Source of the DNA: Larix sibirica
Taxonomy: Eukaryota > Streptophyta > Pinopsida > Pinales > Pinaceae
Assembly (NCBI GenBank): GCA_004151065.3
Contig: NWUY0300011831.1
Span: 7,685-20,126 of the forward strand
Reading direction: 5' to 3'
DNA: 12,442 nt
The notes beneath the pieces were generated by a model. It was not told the origin of the DNA and made no database searches. It saw only the letters and a program-made list of their open reading frames with translations. Shown one piece after another: positions 1 through 7,927 of this stretch. The stretch's first letter is position 1. Each line of letters opens with the position of its first letter. The translations under genes and the position numbers were made by a program.

Positions 1-112
1 CAAAGTGTTAGTGGGTGCTCTGAGTTAGAAGAGCTGCCAAAGTATGGAAACATTGACATCTTTGGAGGAGTTGTGTTGGATTTTAACCTCTAAACTATTA
101 TTATGTAAAAAA
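1..112 (+). pseudogene. NLR-type leucine-rich repeat remnant, frameshifted and cut by the window edge
   Basis: Seen: frame 1 at the very start reads VSGCSELEELP, then a one-base shift at position 40 leads to frame 2, which reads SMETLTSLEEL from 41. Joined, these fit the spacing of plant TIR-NBS-LRR (TNL) leucine-rich repeats: GCSxLxxLP, then about ten residues to the next SLEEL. The following residues up to about 100 keep a KL at the expected place, after which the LRR pattern is lost. Known: such LRRs form the ligand- or effector-sensing half of intracellular immune receptors. Inferred: this is the tail of an NLR gene or pseudogene lying mostly to the left of the window. The extra A at 40 breaks the frame, and no TIR or NB-ARC domain is visible here. 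It could also be an unrelated LRR protein. The call rests on about 30 residues. Confidence 0.5.
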
Positions 113-652
113 AACAATTCCTTCAACCAGTTTTTTCGTTGCAAAAAACTCCTCATAACTAGCCACAAAGTAGGTGGCAATGTCGGGGACATTGCCACCA
201 CGTGGCTCTTGTTAACCTTATTTTTTTCATTATTTTTATATTATAAATTTTAAATTTTTTTTTCATTTTAATTTATTAGGTTTTACATATCATGCATATT
301 TAGATTTATACAACACATTACTTCCTTTAAATATAATAAATATTTTAAATAATACTTTCTTTAAATATTATATATATATTTTCCTTTTCTAAGCTATTCA
401 ACATTATATTATTAAAGATACTAGAGATTTATATGATTTTAGTTGGCTAGTCTATTAGTAGGAAACCAGACCAACCATAAACAAAACAATTTGTTATCAG
501 TTTTCCCCAAAAAAGTACTAAGACCTTACAGTTTCCATTGTTCAAATTTTCTACAACTATCACAGATGCTTTTAAAACTGCCATATTGACTATCAAAACT
601 ATCATACCTACCCTTAAGCAAAGGGAAACTAGCTAATAAGTGAACAAAGAGT
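113..652. other. AT-rich non-coding stretch
   Basis: No supportable gene. It holds the hairpin at 161-207 and an imperfect direct duplication at 320-338 and 354-372 (ACTTCCTTTAAATATAATA against ACTTTCTTTAAATATTATA, offset 34 bp) inside a run of A and T. Small open frames here have no recognisable protein pattern. Confidence 0.6.
161..207. repeat. Perfect 12-bp hairpin with outer arms and a G-box palindrome
   Basis: Seen: GGTGGCAATGTC (173-184), loop GGG (185-187) and GACATTGCCACC (188-199) form a perfect inverted repeat. Outer arms AGCCAC (161-166) and GTGGCT (202-207) also pair, separated from the inner stem by 6 and 2 bases. The right side contains the palindrome CCACGTGG (198-205), the G-box core bound by plant bZIP and bHLH factors. 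The block is much more GC-rich than its surroundings. It may be a remnant of a small inverted-repeat element, a hairpin in a transcript, or chance. No small-RNA evidence is available. Confidence 0.6.
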
Positions 653-1569
653 TCACTCATCATTAAGAATTGACATGATCGGCACCTCGGTGATTGGAGG
701 AGGCTTATTGGGCTGCCCAATTAGAGTTTTATCCTTGAAGACCATCCCAGTAGTAGCCTTTGCCAACATATTGACCCTTGCCCCTAACCTTGTCATTTCC
801 TTGGCAATGAGATGAAGATTGGAATCTACCTAGCGGATTTGGTCCTAGGTTTCATCTAACTACAACAGGATCTCCTTCCATTTCGCTCGACTATGCACGA
901 GCACTTTACCAACACAAGGCCTTGATTTGTTAGTATAAGATCACAATTTTGGCCAATTTTGTGTCTCTCGTCTTGGAGGACCATACGTATGTTACCCATT
1001 ACTCCATATTGGCTTGGACTTCTTTTGCCTCCAGCGTCATCTTCTCCCACTTAAACCAATTTTCAACCTCGGCCAGCTCCTGTTGAGTTGCAGGCGAAAT
1101 GACTCGATGGTAGACCGCTTGAACCTCCTCCATTTCCTTTTGGATGTGTGGCATATGGGAGTGACATTTCCCCTTATTTCCTTTCCTTGTGTTCCTTCCA
1201 CTCACCTTGGTGCTCGAACAAGGCCTTGTATCACAGCACTAAACCCATAATTATTTTCCCCATATACAAGGAGAGACACTTTCCTCACCAAGCAAAATCA
1301 CCACCCCTATCACAAACCAAAACCTACAAAAAAAATCCTTCTGCATCTGTCACTTGCATAGAGCTTTCAACCAACAGTCGCTCAAACAAAGTGAGGGAAA
1401 GTGAGGCAAATTCAATGCCAAGAATAGTGTATAGTGTTCCTCTACCTACCTTCATCATAATACATCTTGGGGAGCCATCAAACCACCCTTACCCATAATC
1501 AAATCGAGCGGAGAATCCATCATTTTTTGAACTTGTCGTCCCTCTCCAAATTGCAGCCACTGTCACCAT
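653..1569 (-). pseudogene. Decayed minus-strand coding frame, unrecognised, charged and helix-prone C-terminus
   Basis: Seen: reading right to left, one frame runs from an ATG at 1569-1567 through stretches such as LGIEFASLSLTLFERLLVES and YKALFEHQGEWKEHKERK. A shifted frame continues from about 1200 with a charged stretch (KEMEEVQAVYHR). A third frame, from about 935 to the TGA at 655-653, contains LIAKEMTRLGARV and a proline-rich end (GQPNKPPPITEVP). In that last part, three in-frame stops at 862-860, 847-845 and 832-830 are all TAG, and all lie where Gln would suit a charged helix (LDET-stop-DQIR). At least two frameshifts separate the parts. I do not recognise the protein. It has no visible RT, integrase, protease or zinc-knuckle motif. 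It could be a gag-like or accessory ORF of a plant retroelement, or a host-gene remnant. A real ancestral coding frame is likely; its identity is unknown. Confidence 0.45.
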
Positions 1570-1794
1570 CTATGACATTCATTGCATTCACCGTGGTTGA
1601 GCTAACTTGTCGGCATTAGGTCTCCCTAATTTTTTCTACTTGCCCTGAAGGGCCTTCTCTCGTGTCGCCTTTCCTCTCTCCCCCGCTAGACGTCACACTG
1701 CAAGGAGAGGGTGGAAATTGACCTTCTCATAAAAAATACAATAAATATTTTAAATATGAAAGACATAAAGTAAATGATGTACTTAACATATTTA
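1570..1794. other. Spacer, GC-richer left part then AT-rich
   Basis: The part up to about 1730 has the same base composition as the minus-strand pseudogene and may be its decayed 5' extension, but stops occur in all minus-strand frames (one TAG lies directly before the ATG at 1569). From about 1735 the sequence turns abruptly AT-rich. No gene is supported. Confidence 0.4.
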
Positions 1795-1889
1795 ATGTAT
1801 AAATATGAAAAAATTACATAAAATTTATGAAAATGTATAAATATGAAAATTTTGCATAAAATTTATGCAAAATGTATAAATTTAATATA
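1795..1889. repeat. AT-rich tandem repeat, about 38-39 bp period, 2.4 copies
   Basis: Units begin with ATGTATAAAT at 1795, 1833 and 1872 (38, 39 and a partial 18 bp). Each full unit carries a CATAAAATTTATG core. In the second unit the core is expanded to a near-perfect palindrome, TTTTGCATAAA (1850-1860) and TTTATGCAAAA (1862-1872) around a single A. Confidence 0.7.
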
Positions 1890-1974
1890 AGAGTTGATAT
1901 TTATATATTTGTTTTAAAAGATGAATATTTTTATCAAAGTCGTGATATTGTTAATAATAAATACTAATTTTTAG
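1890..1974. other. AT-rich spacer
   Basis: Low-complexity A/T sequence between the tandem repeat and the A-B duplication. Nothing recognisable was found on either strand. Confidence 0.6.
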
Positions 1975-2124
1975 GATAAATTTAATTTAATGAGATTTTG
2001 AGATAACTACCATGAAGAAGGCACAACTGGGATTCAATGCAATAAAGATTAAAGTTAAATCATTTTATGATAAATTTATTTTAATAGGATTCTGAGATAA
2101 CTACTAAGAAGAAGGCACAACTAA
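1975..2124. repeat. Direct duplication A-B-A' (unit about 94 bp)
   Basis: Segment A (1975-2030, beginning GATAAATTTA and ending AAGGCACAACT plus a few bases) recurs as A' at 2069-2124 with roughly nine in ten bases the same. Between them lies B (2036-2069, beginning AATGCAATAAAGATTAA). A second B-like segment, matching at 29 of 34 bases, appears only at 3151-3184, immediately after the A-tail of the LINE. The order A-B-A'-[LINE]-B' implies an old tandem duplication whose second copy was interrupted. Confidence 0.75.
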
Positions 2125-2134
2125 GAATATACAA

Positions 2135-2772
2135 TTTGGCGAACTTGCCTGTTTCATAATATGGGAAATTTGGCATGCGAGAAATTCTTGTATTTTTTAG
2201 AACAAATTACTTTCCCCTGAATGGTATGCTAAAAAGGCAGTTGTTGCTTTCTTGGAGGTTTTTGATTCCTCTCGCCATGCCACTATTTGTTCGGGATCAA
2301 TCAATTGAACTCCCCCTCCTCCTATGTCAGGTTGTAGGGATTTTTTCGATGGCTCTTCACAGTACCATGCAAGACTATGTGGTGCAGGTGCTTTCATTGT
2401 TCTGGAATGGACTCGTCATTTTCACTTATGGATGAATTGTGGTATGGGAACCAACACTCGTGGAGAAATTCTGGCTCTCTGGCTCGTTCTCTTTTTTTCG
2501 CAAAATCTCGACATCTTCCACTTCAGCATATTGTAGGGGATTCGAAGACCATAATTGATTGGACAAAGGGTCCCGACTCTTTAAAGTCGCTGACGCTGAC
2601 CCCTTGGATGTCAGATGTTAGATCCATGCTCTTGGATTTCCCCCAGGTGTCAATCTTACATATCTTCCGAGAGTTTAACTCACTTGCAGACTCCTTTTCC
2701 AGGAGGGGTCTATCAACTTCAGAGGGGTCTATTTTTTTTAGACCTGGTGTGGCGATCAACTCTCTTCTTTGA
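2135..2772 (+). pseudogene. LINE ORF2 C-terminal RNase H domain (frameshifted)
   Basis: RNase H removes the RNA strand of the RNA-DNA hybrid made by the LINE reverse transcriptase. Frame 2 carries the linker IWEIWHARNSCIF, then the core with FDGSS (Asp codon 2348-2350) and RGEI (Glu 2465-2467). After a frameshift in a T7 run (2492-2498), frame 1 gives LQHIVGDSK (Asp 2539-2541) and HIFREFNSLADSFS (Asp 2689-2691), ending at TGA 2770-2772. All four acidic catalytic residues of the D-E-D-D set are present. Breaks are TAG at 2198-2200, TGA at 2306-2308 and the T7 shift. The RT and endonuclease parts are absent through 5' truncation, so it could not move by itself. Its residues differ clearly from the RNase H of the LINE at 4356-7923, so this is a different lineage. 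Confidence 0.8.
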
Positions 2773-3145
2773 GATGCATGACGATGTTCTTCTCTTAGTC
2801 TCTTGCTTGCTAAAGCACATTTTTGTAATAGCTTTATACTTGGGAGTTTTCTCCCCCTTGTCCTTAGTTGTATTGGCTTATATTTACATTTTCTTTCTAC
2901 GACATGTATTTTTTTTGGTTTGACAGCTCCATCGGGTTTGGGATGTGTTGTCCTTGTTTGTGGATTGGCCTTTTGTGCCCGGTTGTTGGTGTTTCTCTTT
3001 GGTGTTGTTGGTGCTATGCTCTTTGTGTCTGTGGGTTTCTATGGTGATTGGTCTTTTGGGGATTCTTGGAAGTGACTTTCTATGATGTAACTGTCTATTC
3101 CACATATAATTTTTTATAATGAAAGTATAGTTATTTTTCTGTCTG

Positions 3146-3152
3146 AAAAAAA
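3146..3152 (+). other. LINE A-tail (A7)
   Basis: Seven A follow the 3' UTR end CTGTCTG. They merge into the B' flank, whose own first bases are AA, so the exact border is uncertain by two bases. Confidence 0.65.
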
Positions 3153-3184
3153 TGCAATAGAGATTAAGGTTAGATCATGTGATG
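3151..3184. repeat. B' segment: second half of the interrupted tandem duplication
   Basis: AATGCAATAGAGATTAAG and the following bases match B at 2036-2069 in 29 of 34 positions. All five differences are A or T in B and G in B'. It marks the right flank of the LINE insertion. Confidence 0.75.
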
Positions 3185-3399
3185 TGAAGTTTTTTGTGAA
3201 GTCGAGCAAACTTGAAGAAAAATATGAGGATACTATGAAAAATTTGGATCATCTGTCATGGGTTTGAGTTTCCCAGGTATTTTGGTTCCCAAAGGTAAGG
3301 CTTTGGTTTTTTAAGCATATATTGGTATTTATTAGTATTGAATATATTTAATTGGGAGCAACGTGTGATTGTTGTTGTCCCTCTATTATTTTTGTCTAT
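3185..3399. other. Spacer without recognisable features
   Basis: Moderately AT-rich, with stops in all frames. Nothing recognised on either strand. Confidence 0.5.
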
Positions 3400-3927
3400 C
3401 AAGGCCTTGTTTTTCACCAAAACAGACTGAACGTTTCACAAGACCTACTCCAAAGAATTCATGCAAGCATCAATGGTCAAGCAACCTAGAGCACAAGAGA
3501 TCTAGCAGAAAAAAAGTAAGTAGAAAAATCGATCTCGAGACCAATCAACAAACCATCTAAGTCTAGTTGCACCTTCACTACAATGGATTCCAAAAGAGAG
3601 CTAGTGAAATTTATTAATTTTTATAGGAATGTGAGTTCTCATACTACCGAACGTAGGGGGATCAAATATTCGCCCTTCTCACATCTTCCGTGTCAAATCA
3701 TGAATAGTACTACATCGAAGCTTAATGTGGCAGTAGAAAGAAAGGGAATCATTAGAAGGTCTTTAGGGTACAACATAGGTGAAAGTGAAGGATAAGATAT
3801 GGGTATAAATTTATTGGTTTTGATTATAGTTATCCCATGTTTGGTAGTGTTCTCAAGCATGCTCTTAGCAGTTGTGTGTACTTCCAAATGGTGGTATTTA
3901 CTCCCTAGGGTCTTGAAAAAAAGATAG
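3400..3927 (+). pseudogene. Weak decayed coding frame with hydrophobic C-terminal segment, unrecognised
   Basis: Seen: frame 1 stays open from 3400 to TAG 3925-3927 except for TAG at 3487-3489, TAA at 3517-3519 and TAA at 3793-3795. The first part (QGLVFHQNRLNVSQDLLQRI) looks amphipathic. The middle holds basic and Ser/Thr-rich residues from the ATG at 3583. The last part (LLVLIIVIPCLVVFSSMLLA, from about 3808) is a strong membrane-helix candidate followed by aromatic and basic residues. Three stops in about 175 codons is fewer than chance would give in such AT-rich DNA. I recognise no family, and neither the LINE 400 bp downstream nor the copia element explains it. It could be a broken host gene, an unrelated repeat or chance. 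Confidence 0.25.
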
Positions 3928-4355
3928 CGTGCGATCAACAAGTGTTAACAATGTGAGATCATATGTTAAACATAAAAGATAAAGAAAAGTTAATGGCGGT
4001 CCTTTTGATGTCAATGATGCCATTTATGGTGTGGGTATGGAAAGAAAGAGGGCATTAAGGGTTTTGTAGATGTGTTGTTATGGTGGAGCGGTTTTTCATT
4101 TTTTATGAATAATATCATGTTTAGCTTTGCTTTGGTCATATCATCGGCAATGATGACAGATAGTTGATTGGAACCAAGAAAAAAATGATAAATTAGTTGT
4201 TCTAACTATGACTATAATTTCAATCAATTGGGATAATTGGAATAAAAAACAAAAACATTAAAAATTAATGGTTGATGTTTTTTAACTATTTTTAATTAAT
4301 AAATAAAAATTTATGTGGTGTGTCTATTATAAAAAATGTTATAATGTTAAAATGT
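3928..4355. other. AT-rich spacer left of the long LINE
   Basis: Stops in all frames and long A/T runs from about 4235 to 4320. No recognisable endonuclease sequence precedes 4356, so this is probably the target DNA into which a 5'-truncated LINE inserted. A hydrophobic frame around 4065-4160 is not convincing. Confidence 0.5.
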
Positions 4356-5171
4356 TATTATGGGCCCCTACCATTTAGATTCAATACCCTTTGGATTCAT
4401 CATCCTAAGGTTATTAAGATTATCACAACTACCCAGGGAAGGAAATGGGAGGGTTCTCCAAGTTATATATGGGATTCAAAATGTAAGGCGGTAAAACATG
4501 CTCTTAAGTAGTGGTCCAAAATCAGTTATATAGAACCTTTTGCTGAAAAAAATACAAGAAATATTGGCAGAAATACGAGATAAAATGGAAATAGGAAATC
4601 CAACTTTACCGCAACGGTTAGATGAAATTGAGACATTCAGAAGACTCCAAGCTACATACAAAAGAGGAGGAATATTGGAGGCTTAAATCTAGAATTTTGT
4701 AGCTAAAAGAAGGAGATATAAACACCTCTTACTTTCATAGACAAGCAAAACCAAGACAAAACATGAATAATGTCAAAGAAATTACTAGTTCTATTGGAGG
4801 AAAACTAACTAAATATGGTGCAATAAAGGTAGAAGCATTCCAACATTTTAAAAATTTATTATCAAAGCAAGAAGAAGTGGATCATGATACATATATGGAA
4901 ATGCTATATAACATCCCCACGTTAGTGTCCCAAATGGATAATCAAGAATTAGATAAGGAAATAGAGGAAAGGGAAGTAATAAACACAATTTGGGATCGAT
5001 AGCCAGACTAAGCACTGGGACCAGACGGATTCTCAATAGCCTTTTATAGAAATTTCTAGGGATTAATAAAAACATATTTATGAAAAATGATAAAATGGTC
5101 TTTGAAAAAAGGCGAATTAGGAGGAAGTACAAATTCCTCTTTTTTGGCTCTTATCTCAAAAGAAAAAAAGT

Positions 5172-5790
5172 ATGTCAACTTTCTCTAGGTTCATACCAAT
5201 TTCATTGTGCAATTCCTTGTACAAAACAATCACCAAGATTCTAGCCACTAACGTCAAACCACTATTATTTGAAATAATTTCAGAAAATCAAGGGTGTTTC
5301 ATTCACAAAAGGCAAATTCTTTACAATATTATTTTAGTACAAGAAACAATTCATTCAAGCAAGATCAAGAAAGAAAGAGACATGGTCATTAAGCTAGATA
5401 TAGCCAATGCCTTTGATAGAGTGAGACATTCCTTGCTATATGTTCTCAGTAAATTTGGATTCTCTACCACATTTTTAGGATGGACTAAAGCATGCATAAC
5501 TAATCAGTGGATAGCACCTGTGGTGAATGGAAGGTTGATTGCTTTCTTTCAGGGGGAAAGATGATTGCAACAAGGATGCCCACTTTCTCCCATTTTATAT
5601 ATTCTCATGGTTGAGTCTCTAAGTAGAAGGCTATAATATGAAAGGAGCACAGGAAATCTTCCTGACATTAATACTGCAAGAGGATTTAAGGAGCTCAAAT
5701 TTTCCCAGTTTGTAGATGATACTCTTCTATTGGGAGGAACCTTAGTGGTAATAATAATTAGATTCAAATAAATTCTAAACATGTATCTAA
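5172..5790 (+). other. Reverse transcriptase core domain within the LINE ORF2 pseudogene
   Basis: The best preserved part of ORF2. It stays in one frame from PISLCNSLYK through motif A (KLDIANAFDRV), motif B (QGCPLSPILY) and motif C (FVDDTLLLGG), with stops at 5562-5564 (TGA, just before motif B), about 5634 (TAA) and then beyond motif C. All three catalytic Asp codons (one in motif A, two in motif C) survive. The sequence is clearly of the LINE type, not LTR type, by SLCNSLYK and the FxDD variant of the YxDD box. Confidence 0.85.
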
Positions 5791-7442
5791 GGGTTAAGAA
5801 GTAAATAATCACAAATCTTGTGTTTATGGATGGAACTCATCACCTACAGATATTCAAACCATTGCTAATATTTTGGAATTTTCTGCTAAAAGAGGTTGGA
5901 ACTCTTTTATCTATTTAGGAATTGCAATATTTGTAGGCCGCCCTCAGGTCATGGATTGGAGGAATGTGATTGAAAAAATAAGAAAAAGGATGGATCAATG
6001 AGGAACTCAATGGATTAACCTAGTTGGTCATGTAGTCTTGATAAAATCACTTCGTTCGTCAATAGCCATATATCATATTTCTTTCTTGTTAGCTCCAGTA
6101 GGGGTTTCTAGCCAGATAGATTGCTTTCAATGCAAATTTCTATGGAAAGGAGGAAAAGGTAATATGAAAAAATACCATTTATTCAATTGGGAATTTTTTG
6201 TGGCCCCTCTGAAAAATGGAGGTTTGGCTATTCAAGACACTAGCTTGCTAAACAAAGCGTTGCGGGGGATTTTGTGGAATATCTCTACGAGAGAAGAAGC
6301 CTAGTGGAAGGCCACTCTAAATAGGAAATACACTCATTCATATAGAAACATAATTATGGACCAACAATTTAATAACGAGCCATGTACAATGACCTGGAGC
6401 TTGTGCAAACCATCTACAAATATTTTAAAAGAAAATGCCACATGGATGCCAAGAAATGGGGAAACCATTAGAATTTGGGAAGACCGTATCCTAGCCCAGT
6501 TTGAGTTAAGCAAGAACTCTTCTTTGAGTCAATTACAAAATTGGATGAGGGTTAACAATCTTCATACCCTAGCAGATATCTCAGAGTGGGATACAATTGG
6601 AAAATGGAAGGGATGGTGGATCTTAAATCTCTTGGAGGATTTAAATCAACAATGGAAGATTTTGTTAAAATTCTAAATGGACTTGCACCTACTGAATGCT
6701 ATGCCTCTGACAGGTGGGTTTGGGGATTCAAATGTCACAATTACATAGTAAAAGAAGGCTATGAAATGCAAACTAAAGCTCAATGTGATTTTTCTAGAAA
6801 TTCAGTCTGGACTATAATCTAGAAAAGTGAAGCTTTGCCAAAAATTAAATTGTTTAGCTGGGTACTGTGTCACAAAAGAATATTAACCTTTGAAAATATC
6901 CAAAGGAGAGGACTGCAGGGACCCTTCCAATGTAACATGAAGAGGATAGTGCTAGGCATTTATTTTTGAAATGTGTTTTTGCATTAAAATTATGGAGAAG
7001 AACATTTGCAGGACTTAACATTAATATAGTTTTTCTGAAAAAATTGGAGAGAATCTTTTGTAACATGGCATCATAAATACCCAAGGAATTTTACTAGTAA
7101 GCCACCGATGAAACAAGTGTGAAAATTTGTCCCTCATTAAATTTTTTGGAAAATATGGTTAGCAAGAAACACTGTCATTTTAAAAAACAAAAAAAAACTA
7201 AGGCATGCATAGTAGCAAACCAAGCATGGGCTATGATGCAAGAAACCATTAATGCTAAAGGCTAGGATAAACAACGAATAACATATTAGGATACAAATGA
7301 AATACTGTGGTTACAAAGCATATTACAACATCCAGTGCAAGGAAACCAAATGGAAAACCCCGTTATAAAAGAAAACTCAAAATGGTTATGGAGAACCAAA
7401 CTAGCGAAGCTGGATGAGTGTATTATAGATCAAAATCATCAC

Positions 7443-7923
7443 ATATTGTTTTTTGATGGACCTTCTAAGAACAATTAGGGTTAGTAGGTGCGTGTGGGGG
7501 GGGGTGCTCTTTGACCCTGAAAGAAAAATATAAAATACATATGCTTGTGGATTGGGTGTGACATCAAATAATCAAGTCGATGCCATGGCACTTTGGAAAG
7601 GATTGAAACAAGTTCACAGATGATAAATAAGACATATGATAGTGGTTGGGGTCTCAATGATCATGATTCATCACTTGGCCCTTAAATTGATCCTGAAGGA
7701 TGGATTTCTTTGTCGTATAGTATGGTGAGTACAACAATTGATCTTAGAATATGAAGAAGTGCAATTTTTCCACGCTCTACATGCTTTAAATAAGCGAGCT
7801 GATCATCATGCTAATTGTGCATGCAACCTCGAGAAAGGAATACTGGAACTAAATGGAGGGGAGATAATTCATTACATCATCCCATAGCCAGGCTTCTAAG
7901 AAAATTGGGCCTTGATCCCCTAA
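7443..7923 (+). pseudogene. RNase H domain of the long LINE, catalytic residues damaged
   Basis: Frame 3 gives LFFDGPSKNN (Asp codon 7455-7457). One shift near 7475 leads to LGLVGAC in frame 2, and a second in a G9 run (7496-7504) leads to GVLFDPERK in frame 1, which then runs to the end. The second catalytic position, Glu in the family, is Asp (NNQVDAMALWKGL, codon 7579-7581). The third, Asp in the family, is Val (VVGVS, codon GTC 7651-7653, one base from GAC). The fourth Asp is kept in NKRADHHAN (7801-7803). Adjacent stops TGA-TAA lie at 7621-7626. The frame ends at TAG 7885, TAA 7897 or TAA 7921-7923; which was the original stop is unclear. The enzyme would be inactive even without the frame breaks. 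Confidence 0.8.
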
Positions 7924-7927
7924 GTAC

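Larger units (their letters stand above)
2132..3152 (+). mobile_element. 5'-truncated plant LINE: RNase H end of ORF2, 3' UTR and A7 tail
   Basis: Seen: coding similarity begins abruptly near 2135 (FGELACFIIWEIWHARNSC), the usual linker between the zf-RVT and RNase H parts of plant LINE ORF2. It runs through RNase H to a TGA at 2770-2772. An untranslated stretch rich in T and G follows, ending TTTTTCTGTCTG plus seven A (3146-3152). Known: L1-type retrotransposition copies from the 3' end and often stops early, giving 5'-truncated copies with an A-tail. The flanks are parts A' and B' of a tandem duplication, which fixes both borders to within about 10 bp. No clear target-site duplication longer than a few bases (CAAT-like) is visible. 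The 3' UTR shows no further genes; the hydrophobic small frames in it are not supported. Confidence 0.75.
4356..7923 (+). pseudogene. LINE ORF2 polyprotein: endonuclease end, reverse transcriptase, zf-RVT, RNase H (many breaks)
   Basis: The intact protein nicks DNA and reverse-transcribes its own RNA at the nick. Frame 3 (4356-4508): PLPFRFNTLWIHHPKV, the end of the endonuclease region. Frames 1 and 2 (4552-4999): linker with EIRDKMEIGNPTLP and LKEGDINTSYFHRQA. Frame 2 then gives GPDGF (5018-5032) and SSFLALISKEK. Frame 3 (5172-5790): PISLCNSLYKTITKILA, RT motif A KLDIANAFDRV (Asp codon 5397-5399), motif B QGCPLSP (5571-5591) and motif C FVDD (5709-5720; FADD or YADD is usual). Frame 2 (5801-6676): connection region with VLIKSLRSSIAIYHISF and IWEDRIL. 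Frames 1 and 3 (6680-7077): zf-RVT, with KIKLFSWVLCHKRILTFEN. RNase H follows and is listed separately. At least eight frameshifts and over ten stops are present; several stops replace expected Trp (TAG at 4697-4699, 7264-7266 and 7288-7290). It cannot make a working protein. Confidence 0.85.

Noticed and set aside
2803-3075. Hydrophobic 90-codon plus-strand frame
   Set aside because: It sits in the LINE 3' UTR, downstream of the ORF2 stop; T-rich sequence translates as Leu, Phe and Val by itself.
3808-4160. Membrane-protein gene suggested by two hydrophobic stretches
   Set aside because: The two stretches are in broken frames with many stops between them and have no family pattern. Only the first is kept, as part of a low-confidence pseudogene.
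4848-5132. 94-codon minus-strand frame
   Set aside because: Antisense to the LINE linker/RT region; no independent support.
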